A DNA stretch of 64,000 bases, taken from the NCBI GenBank assembly GCA_037447655.1, contig JBBHKE010001006.1, positions 1-64,000 on the forward strand. The letters are read 5' to 3'. How positions within the stretch are numbered: the first letter of the stretch is position 1; every line of letters begins with the position of its first letter. This document shows positions 43,266 to 56,639 of the stretch, piece after piece. The notes below the pieces were generated by a model that was given only the letters and a program-made list of their open reading frames with translations, did no database searches and was not told where the DNA came from. The position numbers were made by a program, and so were the translations under genes. This DNA comes from Zygnema cylindricum. Taxonomy: Eukaryota > Streptophyta > Zygnematophyceae > Zygnematales > Zygnemataceae.

Positions 43266-46200
43266 AAATATGTCAATTTTTCATAGGTCCCAACCAAACG
43301 AGGAATACTGCTTACGAAATTGTTGTACGACAAGTCCCTGAAAAAAAAGGATAACAAAAAGAAAATAAAAGGTATGAGATACAATATGACTTATATTTGA
43401 ATCTACTTAAATGACCACACATTTCAGAACGACGAAAACAATTTCCATGATAAAATGTAAAAAAAAAATGATGATATGAAAGGATTCAAGAATTCACAAT
43501 TCTTTTATTGACGTTTTTGTTGGAAATACCAAAGGATCAAATTTTGTTTGTACTCACAAAGTGAAAATGTCGGGGAAGCTTCCAAGAAATGTGTACAGAT
43601 TACCTTCCAATCTATTCGAGGATAAATTTCTGTTGAATATTCAAAATAATAAACGTCAGGGATGTTACAGAGTTATTTTTTGATAAGGCTTTTAGTTTCT
43701 AGTTCAGTTTCAATTTTAGTCTTATTTTCGGTTTTCTTCTGACGTGGTTAAGTTTTTAGTTATTACTAAGTAGTTTTTGCAGTTTTTTGTTTTCTTTATT
43801 TTCTTTTTTCTGTGTTCCAATATTTTTCGCGTGTTCTTTTTTCCAACTCGTGAAGAACTTTTTTTGACTCCGGCCAGCCGGTCAAGTCAGATGGGTCCCA
43901 CTTAGAAACATTTTGACTTGTTGGATTGGCACTTGAATGCCGGTTGAATACGGGGTAGAATATGGTAATACCACACTCGAAGCCGCCAGAAATAAATGTG
44001 CCCTGACCCTCAGACTCTACATCGAGCTGGTGGCGCAGTGGTTAGCGCGTTCACATCTTAAGTCAAAGGTCACATGTTCGAGCTCTGGCCGCTCAATTTT
44101 CCCGAGTGACCCAGATTTCAATTTTCCCCAGTGACCCAGATCTCTAGGAAAGCCACAATACCTGCCGAATCCCGAATACCTGCCGAATCCCGGATTTCTA
44201 GAAAACCCACAATCCATCATTCCATGATTTCCCAAAAATCTGCCGAATCCCGGATTTTTAGGAAACCCTGTGGGACATGCCGAATCCCGGATTTCCAGGA
44301 CATGCCGAATCCCAGATTTCCAGGAAACCCATAATACCGAATTTCCAGGAAACCCCGGAAACGTGCCGAATCCCCGGATTTCTAGGAAACCTTGTGGGAC
44401 CTGCCGAATCCCGGATTCCCAGGAAAACTAACATAACTGGCCGGTCGTAGTTACTGACTGTCAACTATTTTCAGACCAGCACATTTGTCTAGTCACCTTG
44501 TTAATTTTTATGTAGTCGTTCTTTTTCTTCTATACCTTTATTTTCTAAACACTTCTTTTCTTTTCAGCGGCCATTCCTGTCTTCGGATGCATAAAAGGCA
44601 TCCTCACATCAATCTAAAATCAAATCTTGCATTATCTTCTAACATTATTGGCTGAACCGACATCTTTTTTTTTTCTATACTAGCAAGTTATCAATTTTTA
44701 TAAACCTCCTCATTTTACATGTGTTTGTTTTTTATTTTTTAAATTTTTAACAACTATTCGGAACCATCACCTTATCGTTTATTTATTTTCTTATTTTCTT
44801 GTCAGTCTTAGCAACTTTCAATATATCAACCAGAACTTTTAGAATCGGGCTTGTTTAAAATATTTTACCACGAGTTACATTACCATTTTCTGTAATCATT
44901 ATGGATCAAAAAAGAGCACACGTAAAAATTAACCACATGTTATGTGACAAATATGAGGTTGAAAACAAAATAAGAAAGAATAATATTAATTTCAGTTCTT
45001 TGAATTAAAATGTTATAAGCATTGGTAGAGTAAAATGGACATACAATTATTGTAACAAGTGCTGTACTATCAATGTTTTCGCGTTCCTCTAGGGAATAAA
45101 AATACAAAAATTTCAATCTTAAGAAAACAGCCTTTCAAAAAAAAAAAAAAAAACGTACAAGATTCTTAATTTTTTCAGCTTTTTGAGATTTGGCGAGGGC
45201 TTTCCACTGAAGTCACAATAGCTTAAGTCCCTGTCATAAGTTTGAGGGGGTAGATGAAACACCAATAAAATACTATAAATTGTCAAATTGGATCAATTAT
45301 TGAGGTAATGTCGATTGGAGAAACTAACTCTTAATTATCTCTACCAGGATCACAATAGAAGATAGAAGTAGACCTCTGGCAAAAGCAAAATATTTCGTGA
45401 CATCAGACCTTACATCCCATGAGTTAACAAGAGACTACAGAAAAATAAAAATATATATAAATAGACAAGTTATATCATTAAATAAGAGCAATATCCATAG
45501 AGCGATGGATGAATGAACTTAACTTTGACTGTAGACTTTTGTATAAATTTTTGAAATCGGATAGATAGACAAAAACCATTAATTTAGAAATTCTGTTTGT
45601 TAGCATTGGTCATTTAATTTTTGTATGTTCAAAAAAATTCCCTAAAAATAACTGGCAAATACGAACAACTTAAAAAAAGTACCGCATAACTCTAGGCAGA
45701 AAAGTCTATGCTTGGCATTGGATCATCCACTATGATTTGAATTAAAATTTTACATTCATATTATACGACTCTTTAGATAATATGGTAACATCCCAAAAAA
45801 TATAAAAGAAAAAAATCTGCAAGGCTGAATGTAACAGCAATATAGCTCTTAAATTTTATGATAAGATCCCAGAAACGGGATTCGGAAGGTTAGTACAAGC
45901 TTTGATATCATAGTACAATAAATTTGACAACATCTATAAGCTAGAATCATGTCTAAAACAGATAATTGCGTGTAGAATCTGAAAATTTGAATAAAACACT
46001 TACAAATATTGTAATGAAGTTAAGTTTCCAATCTCATCGAGTATTTGTCCATTCAACCCCGAAAGCTCGCTAGAATTGTTATCCGACCTCTCGTTTCTTC
46101 CAAGATTCCTAAAAATGAAAATAATAATAAAAACAAAATGCTGTTCCACTAGTCAGATGCCCAAGTTGAGTGTTTATGTATTCAGGTTTATTTCAAATTA

Positions 46201-48294
46201 AAGTTAAAATTAAACATCTGTGAATAGAAATTGTCAAAACTATGTCAATGGAAAAACATAACAACATCCGTGCTATAAACAAACAGAATGTACTTAATAA
46301 GACTTTCCACGATTATTGTTTAAAAGGAGCAACGTTGTTGTTAAAAACATAAATACTGCAAATTTGAGTGTTCCGGGACTGGATGGTAGGTGTCCGACAA
46401 GATTGTTGCTTCCCAAATGCCTACAATCATAGAATAAAGAGAAGAACCTCATTATGGTTGCACTATCGTTTTTATACAGTTAGCAATTTCCCCAAGAAAA
46501 AAGTATTAAATCTCAAGGATTCAAATATTATGCATGACCATAAACAAGATATGCCCATTTGTTGTTTAGATCATAGCTACAATTGGATGACAGGGTAAAA
46601 AAATTGTTTGAAAAACGGTTAAACATGCTCCGAAATTGGTACACTATCGGGACTATTATGTCAGGTTACAATAGGGGTTATTTTCAAAAATGGGTTGATC
46701 CTGTTTTCCAGTAATGATTTTTTCTGTAAACCTTATTGGATATTACTATTGACAATTTAAATTTAAAGCTGTCATATTTACGATGTCGTTAAAATATCAG
46801 CCCGATAATTTCAAAGAAAGCAAAAGATCATACTCTAAAAAAATGATTCAAATCCCCGTTGAAAGTCAATCGAATAAGAAAAGAAAGCAGGAAAAGGACT
46901 TACAGAAAAACTAGATTTTTCAAGTTTCCAATTATTTTTGGTATGTTTCCGGTAATTGCTTGGCCAACAATAATTCTGCAAATGGACAAGGTGAGAACGA
47001 TAAGAAAAGATAAAAATTAACAATAAAAAATAAGAAAGTAAGGCATAGAAACAAAGAGAAATTAATAAACAATCTCACGGTATACAAAGCAAGTTTGACG
47101 TGGAGTTATAGTTGAAGGAAAATTCTTTCCGTTATTTACTGGTACAAATAAATACAAAATAGAAATTCATTGCCACATAACAACTGTGCAAAGAATAGAT
47201 TTTGAAGGTGTTAAGAACTTACAAATATTTCAAATAAGTTAGATTTGTTATATTTGGTGTGATGACTCCGTACAAAAAGGTTCCGTAACTATTCACCCGG
47301 AGAATATTAGGGTTGACAGTCTCCTTGAAAGAAAAGTTTCCATATTTCACAGCCCTTGTTGTAAGGATTCTGAAAAAAAAAATCATAACATCAACATCAA
47401 ATCCGTCCAAACAAAGCATAAAATGGAAATGTTATAACTTACTAAAAACAAAAAGATAACAAAACTTAAAGAAAAATCATGAAAGAAGGTCACTTTCATA
47501 CAAAGCATTGCAGATAAAAATGCATGGAGGTTGAGGAAAAAGGTTTGTGTTACACTAAACACCGCCATTAAATAAAAAATGTGAAATATTCAATAAAATA
47601 AATATCAAAAGAGTTATGAATAAAGTATCGTTACAACGCAAATGTGCAAATGCATCTTAGTCATAAAAATTGTATCAACATTAGTTGGGATTAGCCTGTG
47701 AACCACGACAGAAAAACATCTTTAGAAAAGCACATTAAATTTAGAAAACGGAGCATTTTCTCAACTTACAAAGAAATAACGTTCCCAAATTTGTCACACT
47801 GTAGACCAAGCCACTCATCACAAGGGTTGGATTTCTTCCACGACGAAAAAAATTCTTGGTCCGATGCAAGAAGGGAAATCTTCACGCTTTGGAGAACCTC
47901 TGAAAAGAAGAAAAAACCAATTAGAAAAAATCAAACATAAATCCGAGAAAATGTCATTTGAGTGACACTATTTGATTATGGATGTAAAAAAAATGAGCGC
48001 AAATGAGGTAATGGAGGTAACGAAGTGGGAAGTGTAAGGCTATAAACTTCTGGGAAATTTCTTGCTCTTTGTCTCACCTGCCTGAAAAGATTTGTTGTAA
48101 ACTTTTGAAGAAGCTCCACTTGCAAGAGAAGCGAGAGAGAAAAAAACAACGAGGTAGAGTGAGAGTGGGGATGGCCACCTGGAAGAGAGAATGAAGATAT
48201 AGAGTGAGAGAAAAGAACTTTGCCAAATTATATTTAAAAAGTTAACTCTACTTGCTAACCCATCGACTAACACAATGCTGGAAACAATGAACAC
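43266..48294 (-). CDS. LRR receptor-type gene, 5' portion (nine exons)
   Basis: Minus-strand exons: 48294-48078 (signal sequence, core PSPLSLYLVVFFSLASLASG), 47899-47770 (LRR N-terminal cap, WKKSNPCDEWLGLQC), 47369-47223, 46975-46904, 46420-46349, 46108-46004, 45230-45159, 43629-43558, 43337-43266. Six exons are exactly 72 bp (one LRR each); all join in the same phase (exon ends TT, next starts with the third codon base). Typical repeats are DLSYNNFVSSIPRLVGTYEK and AITGNIPKIIGNLKNLVFL. The ATG at 48294 is the first in frame. The visible part is about 320 residues; transmembrane and kinase parts would lie below 43266, where mobile DNA takes over. The 46349 donor is the weakest boundary. Confidence 0.82.
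44020..44100 (+). ncRNA. tRNA-derived SINE head (Pol III box A and box B)
   Basis: TGGCGCAGTGG at 44031-44041 fits box A and GTTCGAGCTC at 44076-44085 fits box B, with the spacing of a tRNA. The D-arm GCGC/GCGC is preserved and the ends GAGC/GCTC could pair. The T-arm pairing is broken, so it is not a working tRNA gene. It sits in an intron of the minus-strand LRR gene. A head like this, followed by a repeated tail (44100-44430), is the layout of a SINE. Confidence 0.7.
44120..44430. repeat. Tandem repeat TGCCGAATCCCGGATTTC, about 8 copies
   Basis: Irregular units of TGCCGAATCCCGGATTTC(C/T)AGGAAACCC with spacers such as TGTGGGACC, immediately downstream of the tRNA-like head. Related sequences GACCCAGATTTC lie at 44107-44145. 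Confidence 0.88.
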
Positions 48295-48407
48295 CGTTTG
48301 TTCCCCTTTCTTCTCTTTAATTATTCTTCTTTAAGCATTCTTTCACATACTTTGTTTCTATTATATTTTCTCTTTCCTTCTGCCTCCCTCTTCTCTCTCC
48401 CTCCCCA

Positions 48408-49661
<1,254 letters not shown>

Positions 49662-50267
49662 TGTTAGGATATTGTACTGAGCACTTACTTAGCGACGAGG
49701 TTCTCTCATAGCTAAAGAAGCGACGACTAGCGACGAAAGTAGTCTCGTCGCTAGATATTTGAAGTGACGTAGAAGTTAGCGACGAAGTAGTTTCGTCGCT
49801 GGATATTTGAAGTGACGTAGAAAATGTTTGTTCGTTTCGTTTCACCTAACTTCTGGTCGTACCGTACAAGTGACGTGGAAATTATTTGTTCGTTTTCGTT
49901 CACGTAAAGTCTAGTCGTACCGCGTAGTTCAAGTCGGTTCACGTTTGACCTTTTCTAGTCTTACCGTGTTGTTCTAACCGGTTCGCAGTTTTTGGTCGTA
50001 TATTACAGCGCGTTGACTCTTACACGTTTTAGTTGTGTACAGATATATACTTGTTGGGACTTGGTGGTTATCTATCTTTTGGAGGCGTAGCTTGTTAAGG
50101 AGGCGTAGAAAGGTCAGAAGTAAAAGGAAGGAAGAAAAGAAGTTGTATTTGCATTGTGCTTAATATATTGAATGTTTTTGGAGGAACACCATTGTTGTGT
50201 GTGTATTTTATTTGGTTTGTAATCTTTCAATTGGTATCGGAGCGGGTTACTGGCAACACTTGCCGGT

Positions 50268-51465
50268 ATGGCGGAGAAAGGGAAATCCCCGGCGGAACCT
50301 AGTGGAGGAGCTAGTGGGGGAGTTAGTGGAGGAGGAGTTACAGGGACACAATATGATGAGTATGACGAATGGGGGGAGAAAAATGTGAAGATGGACGAAG
50401 GAACGTTTGAACGCTTTCAAGAGTTTCTCAAAACACAAGAAGATGATGGAGATGGAGGAGTAAGTGGAGACTCACGCAACTCTAAGATAATAAAGAAAAA
50501 GAAGGGGAAATCTAAACTTTATGAGGAAGAGGAGGAGAGCGAAGATGATGATTTTAAAGTGTTTAATAAAACCATCGTCTTCACAGGTTTCTCTTATGCA
50601 ATTTGGAAGAGATACATTCGAGGAGCATTCACACCAAAAAAGCTTTGGGACATCGTTATCGGGGAAGAAACACGACCGGATCCTTTCGTGGATCCAGCCG
50701 GAGCACATAAGTGAGACAAGAAAGATATGGCGGCCTCCACCGCACCTATATAAAGTTGTGTTAGTTCTATGCATTAACACCTTCTAACTCATGATAGGGC
50801 TTTTGATTGTTGGACCATTTTGCAAAATGCGTTTGAAAAGGGGTTGGAGGCAAATGAAAATTATCTCTTTGAAGAATATATTGGGTTTAGAATGAAGGAG
50901 AATGAGTCCATTGATGATGGAGTCAAAAGGTTTAATGTCATCATAGAACAACTTAACTCACTCAATAACTCTCCTAGAGAAAAAGAAAGGTTGTTTGTCT
51001 TTATGAGGAGTCTTCTAAGCAAGTTTGAGGTAGCAAAGGAGGTTATCAAGGGGCGAGAGAAACCAACAATGGCATACGCTTTTAATCACTTGAAGAGTAC
51101 GGAGAAGGAGAAAGCAACACCGAAAGAGGAAAACAAGGGGTCATCCTATCAGAGTTATCAAGAGGAGGATGACGGATGAGCTTACAGCTTTAGGGGATCT
51201 AGGGGGAGAGGAGTTGGACATCGTGGACGAGGAGGCAGGTCACAAGGCCCAGGGAGAGGCTCATATCAACGTGATACCTCTCAGATGACTTGTTACAATT
51301 GTAAAGTGATTGGGCATGGCTCTTTTGAATGCCCAGACAAAAGCAAGCAGTGTAACGTTTGTCATAAATGGGGACACATTGGTCGCAGTTGTTATCAAAA
51401 CAAGGGAAATAATCGCGGAGGGGACAATTTAGGGGCGGAGGAAGTGGAGGAATTCGTTCATTAGG
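50268..51465 (+). pseudogene. Copia Y gag
   Basis: First frame 50268-50714: a Gly/Ser then acidic N-terminus, a basic KKKKGKSKL run, and FTGFSYAIWKRYIRGAFTPK with LWDIV, the gag signature. A stop at 50712 is followed by the capsid-like frame 50820-51179 (YIGFRMKENESIDDGVKRFN). Two zinc knuckles follow, CYNCKVIGHGSFEC (51291 on) and CNVCHKWGHIGRSC (51351 on). Stops near 51178 and 51460 and a non-gag gap near 50720-50800 disable it. Confidence 0.85.
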
Positions 51466-51539
51466 TAGAGGGGATTTTGTTGGGGATGGGCCAATAGGAC
51501 AGGATCAAGAATTTTTCGTTTCACTTATTGAGGAATCAC

Positions 51540-52760
51540 AGGAAAAGAAGGAGGATATCCTATTTCACACACGAGGCAAGGAGAGTAAGGGAAAATTTAA
51601 CAGTTGGATCATAGATTGAAGTGCTACACATCACATGTGTTCAGATCCAGGACTATTCAGTGATATAAGAAAACTCACTATACCAAAATCAATCATAGTA
51701 GCTAATGGTTCGATGATGGTCATCGATACAGTGGGAACAGTACGGTTGGATTAACCGACACAAGATAGGGAAGGGAAAACTAGAGTCAATAAAGTACGCT
51801 TTAACAATGTGCTTTATAATCCGGGGGGGTGCATTAATCTCTTAAGTGTCCCACAACTTCAAAAGAAAGGAGGAAAAGCCACATGCTTGGAAGGAGGTAT
51901 AATAATTTTGAGTAGTAAAACAGGGCCATTTGTAGAAGGCATTGTGACTGAAAATATGCAAAATAGGTTGATTTGGAGAAAACCAGAAAATAGGACAGCG
52001 GATGAAGAAGGTCATCTCCATTCAGCAAAGGTCAACAAGGAGGACCTCACGTTGTGGCACCATTCTATGTGTCACACTTCAGGGAGTAACATTAAAGAGA
52101 TGATTCGTAATAGGGGAGTTCGAGAACTAGATGTGGCAACAGGAGAGAAGGTCATTGGTTGTGTAGGATACACAAAAGGGAAACATCAAAGGAAGCCTCA
52201 TCTGGTGAAAGATCTTCAATTCAAAGCGAATGCCCCTCTAGATCTAGTCCATGTAGATCTGTGTGGGGACACACATCAAAAAACCATTGGAAAAAATAAA
52301 TACATTTTGGTGATAGTTGATGATTTCAGCAGGAAGATATGGGTATATCTTTTAAAAGCTAAGTCAGACGCTCTTGAAACATTTAAAGACTTTGTGGTTA
52401 TGGCTGAGAGGGAAAGTGGGAGGTAGGTAAAGGCGGCACGCTTAGACAGAGGAGGTGAATTTCTTGCCTTCGCAAATTATTGTAAAGAGACGGGGATTAA
52501 GCAGCAGTTCACAGCTCGTTATTCCCCACAATCGAATGGAATAGCAGAAAGGAAGAATCGGACATTGTAGGAGATGGTGCGAGCCATGCTCCATACGAAA
52601 AAACTCACACATCGTCTTTGGGGAGAAGCAATCAGGATAGCTAACCATATTACCAACAGGAGAATAAACTCTGCTTTGGGCAACAAAACATCGGAGGAAC
52701 TTTGGAGTGGACAAATACCTACATTAAAACACTTTAAAGATGGGGATGTGAGGCTATGGG
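51540..52760 (+). pseudogene. Copia Y protease and integrase
   Basis: The protease motif region NSWIID is followed directly by a TGA (51617-51619) and SATHHMCSDPG, so the active-site triplet itself is broken. Integrase: LWHHSMCHTSGSNIKEMI near 52050, LDLVHVDLCGD near 52240, RLDRGGEF near 52440 and QSNGIAERKNRT near 52530. Stops at 52423 and 52568 (a TAG where Gln is usual) interrupt it. A TAG near 52766 separates the C-terminal tail. Confidence 0.88.
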
Positions 52761-54880
52761 ATACATAGAGGAAAGAAATCGGGAAGGAAAGTTTGTTGCA
52801 CGGTCATGGGAAGGATATTTTGTGGGATATAGTGAGAACTCAATGCAGTATAGGATTTACAACCCAGTTACTAGAAGGGTCAAAGAGTCTAGAAATGTGG
52901 AGTTTAATGAGAACTTGGAATCGATGGTGAAAAGAGCTAATGAGTCCAAACGAGCTCAAGATTATGAGGAGGAGAGTCATTATGAGAAGTTCACTAGAGA
53001 GGAAGAGGAAGAGGACGAAGTTTTGATAGAGGTTGGGACGAAGAAAAAGGTGCGATTTGTAGAGAAACCTTTAGAGAAAGTTTCGACACCTAAGCTTAGC
53101 GGCACCGAATCACAAGGAGACAAGGTCATCAGAAAATCACCCACTGGCACTGATAACGTGATACCAGAAGAGACACCCCTAGAGAAGGAGGATGATGACA
53201 AGATTGAGGACAGTGATTCGGATAAGGAATTTGCAGAAGACGTACGGAGAAGTAAGAGATCCACTAAATGGAAGGCACCGGAACGATTCTCTCCTGGACA
53301 GTCATATAAAAGGCAAAATAGCTACCAGAGGGCAATTTCCGAAATTAGAGAAGGAATGGCGGAATCTTTTCTCTTATAAAAGGCAATTACAGAAAATCGT
53401 CCGGCGGATCCTCAATCTTATCAAGAGGCTCGAGACTTGGACGAATGGGAGGAGAAGTGGAAACCGACGTTTATCAAAGAATTTAATTCTGTAAAATCAA
53501 ATGGGTGTTTTGAAGAGGTAGATTTACCGGTTGGTAAGAAGGCGATAAACTCAAAGTGGGTTTTTAAGACAAAGAGGGGAGCTTCGGGAGAAATTCTTAA
53601 GTATAAGGCACGGTTGGTATATAAGGGCTTCTAACAGAAGGAAGTTATTGACTATTCGCAGACATTTGCTTCTGTAGTTAAGTTCGATTCATTGCTTGCA
53701 ATTATTGCAATGGCGGCGGCGGGAGGAATGCACATCCAACAGATGGATGTAGAGACGACATTTTTAAATGGTGAATTGGAGGAGGAGGTGTATATAAAAA
53801 TTCCAAAAGAAGTTTTTGGAAAAAATGGTAAGGTATGGAGGTTGTGGAAGGCTTTGTATGGTTTGAAGCAGACACCAAGAACATGGAACCATAAACTTAA
53901 CAAGGTTTTATTAATTTTGGGCTTTATGAGGCTTACTGCAGATTGTGGAGTGTATATTCGGGGAGAAGGTTGGGACATGATAATATTTAGTGTATACGTC
54001 GATGACTTTATTTCCATCTCTCACAACTTGGAGTTACTTGGAGAATTATAGATTGAATTTCGAAAGCGCTTTAGAATTACAGATTTAGGGGATGCACAAT
54101 ACATTGTGGGAATTCAAATTTCGAGGAGGAGGAACGGAGACATTTAGTCGAGCCAAGAGCAATATGCAAAAGAGGTACTAGAAAGGTTTGGGTTCTTAGA
54201 TTGTAAACACTTGGAACTCCCCTTGATCCTTGTGACAAGCCTTCTAACTTTGTTAAAAGTCTCGAGGTTGATGCCGCGTATAAGGAGGCGGTCGGAAGTT
54301 TAATGTATTGGAGTGTCGGTACTAGGCCATACATTAATGCCGCAGTGAGTGTGTTTAGTCGGTATTGTAGCAATCCGAAAAAAAATACATTGGGAGGCAG
54401 TGAAGAGAATCTTTATATATTTGGGTGGAACACTTTGTCTTGGAAATGTTTATAGGAAAGGTGAGAGCTTGAGTTGTTATGGATATTGTGATGCCGACTA
54501 TGGAGGGGACCATGATACAGAAAGGTCTACGTCAGGATATGTGTTTTTACTTGTAGGAGGAGCTATCTCGTGGAATTCCCGTTTGCAACCTACTGTGGCA
54601 CTTTCATCTACGGAGGCGGAGTATATGGCTGCATGTCATGCTGCGAAGAATGCTGTGTGAATTAAAGAATTTCTATCGGAGGTTGGAGTGGAAAAAGAAT
54701 GCATGCAAATACTAAGTGATAATATGTCTTCCATTGCACTTAGTAAAAATCATATTTTGCATAAGCGCACTAAACACATTAAAATTCAGTGGCATTTTGT
54801 TCGAGATTTGGCTGCGGTAAAAGAAGTTGAATTTTTGTTTGTTCCTACAGAAGAACTGATATGTTAACCAAAGCAGCATT
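52756..54880 (+). pseudogene. Copia Y linker, reverse transcriptase and RNase H
   Basis: 52756-53379 carries the integrase tail (SRNVEFNE) and an acidic linker. RT follows in 53437-53634 (KAINSKWVFKTKRG, YKARLVYKGF, then a TAA) and 53692-54051 (QMDVETTFLNGELEEE, LYGLKQTPRTWN, with YVDD at 53995-54006). A stop at 54049 precedes the FRITDLGDAQY block. RNase H in 54349-54660 shows YGYCDADYGGD and QPTVALSSTEAEY, a TGA at 54658, then HILHKRTKHIKIQWHFVRD near 54750. At least five in-frame stops are present despite the young LTRs. Confidence 0.9.
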
Positions 54881-55539
54881 GAAGGAAGTCTATTAAATGG
54901 GAAAGAAGTTAGTGGGTATGGACTAAGAGGGGGCTTTAAGTGTCTCAGTAAGAGGGGGAATGTTAGGATATTGTACTGAGCACTTACTTAGCGACGAGGT
55001 TCTCTCGTAGCTAAAGAAGCGACGACTAGCGACGAAAGTAGTCTCGTCGCTAGATATTTGAAGTGACATAGAATTTAGCGACGAAGTAGTTTCGTTGCTG
55101 GATATTTGAAGTGACGTAGAAAATGTTTGTTCGTTTCGTTTAGTTTCGTTTCACGCAACTTCTGGACGTACCGTACAAGTGACGTGGAAATTATTTGTTC
55201 GTTTTGGTTCACTTAAAGTCTAGTTGTACCGCGTAGTTCAAGTCGGTTCACGTTTGACCTTTTCTAGTCTTACCGTGTTGTTCTAACTGGTTCGCAGTTT
55301 TCGGTCGTATGTTTTGGCGCGTTGACTCTTACGCGTTTTAGTTGTGTACATATATATACTTGTTGGGACTTGGTGGTTATCTATCTTTTGGAGTTGTAGC
55401 TTGTTAAGGAGGCGTAGAAAGGTCAGAAGTAAAAGGAAGGAAGAAAAGAAGTTGTATTTGCATTGTGCTTAATATATTGAATGTTTTTGGAGGAACACCA
55501 TTGTTGTGTGTGTATTTTATTTGGTTTGTAATCTTTCAA

Positions 55540-56624
55540 GAATTTAGAATGGTGCCAGTGAGATTGTTGTAGCCTAGATCAAGAGTAGCAAGATGACTAC
55601 AATATCCACCACTGAAACTTGAAGGGATTTCCCCGGTTAAATTGTTTTGGCTTACATTTAGGTATGTGAGATGCCACATCGACTTGTCACCGCATAGAAT
55701 TTTGAGGAACTTTGTAGCTCAAAAAATTATCTGACGGATCAAGAACGGAAATTTTTTTATTTGCAAGTTTAGGTGCTATCTCTCCTGTAAAACTGTTCAA
55801 GTTAGGTAAACCAATGCTATTTGGCGAGCCGAAGTCGAAATTGTCAGGGAGGCTTCCAGCTAAGGAATTGTGACTGAGGTCAATCCAAAGAAGTTGTGGA
55901 AGGGAAACTAGAGCCTCGGGAATCGATCCAATGAGATTCATTGACGACAAAATGACAGTTTCAATAGGACGAGGCCATCTGGAACTTGCAGATGGGAGAT
56001 TGGAAGGAGACATTTTGAAGTTTTCACCGAGGCTAATATACTCTAGGCTCGGTAAACTACCAATCCAGTCAGGAAAAGGTGTAAAATCGTTATTATCCAT
56101 GCGTAACCCAGTTAAAGATCCCAAATTGTCAATTGGAACTTTACCCATTTCTCCGCTAAAATGATTAGAGCTGAGAGAGAGATATCCTAGGTTGGTCCAG
56201 TTTCCCACTTCATCCACAGATCCGTCTAAGCTATTGTTCGAGAGGTCCAGCGCAGTTAAGTATTGAAGATTTCCCCAACTGTCTGGAATACTTCCTGTTA
56301 GGAAGTTTGACTCCAAGGCCAAAAATCTAAAAACCGTCAAGTTTCCGAAGGACGGCGGCAAACTCCCAACTATCCCATAACCATTGAGATTGATAATCAT
56401 TACTCTGTTTTCGCCATGCATGTTAGCGCATCTGATCACTGGCCAGCTGCATGGACTACCGGAGAAGTTCCATTCCTGGCTATCTTCCAACCCTAAGTAC
56501 GGAAGAGCTTTCCGCAAGGATTTCTCATCAGAAGCGACAAGGACGTCGTACAAGAGGTAATCTCCGGAGTCGTACGGAAAAAAATGATTGTCGCACAAAG
56601 AAGGAATATGGGAAGAACCGTCAT
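55540..56624 (-). pseudogene. LRR gene, frameshifted and truncated beside Copia Y
   Basis: The minus-strand frame 56598-55687 encodes an LRR N-terminal cap (WNFSGSPCSWPVIRC) and about eight LRRs in a single exon (GNLQYLTALDLSNNSLDGS, WIDLSHNSLAGSLPDNF). A signal peptide MTVLPIFLLCATIIFF begins at 56624 one register off; the frames would join within a run of seven A at 56578-56584. A second one-base shift near 55705 separates the main frame from HLTYLNVSQNNLTGEIPSSF and LDLGYNNLTGTIL, which run to the Copia Y edge. No membrane or kinase part is seen. The single-exon layout differs from the 72-bp-exon LRR genes nearby. It is either a decayed gene or one with two homopolymer sequencing errors. 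Confidence 0.82.
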
Positions 56625-56639
56625 GAAGGAGGAAAGGGA

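Larger units (their letters stand above)
49662..55538 (+). mobile_element. Copia retrotransposon with near-identical LTRs (Copia Y)
   Basis: LTRs 49662-50229 and 54961-55538 (TGTTAGGATATT to AATCTTTCA) differ at few positions plus a small TTTAGTTTCGTTT length change. The primer site TGGTATCGGAGC (50232-50243) is the ordinary 3'-end initiator-tRNA type, unlike the other Copia families here. The polypurine tract AGTAAGAGGGGGAA ends at 54960. gag-pol is interrupted by several stops. The flanks TATCAAGAAAA and AAGAATTT share AAGAA, a possible but imperfect 5-bp target duplication. The right flank is the LRR pseudogene. Confidence 0.93.

Noticed and set aside
44024-44094. Functional tRNA gene
   Set aside because: Box A and box B are good but the T-arm does not pair and the acceptor stem is imperfect; a repeated tail follows, so SINE is preferred.
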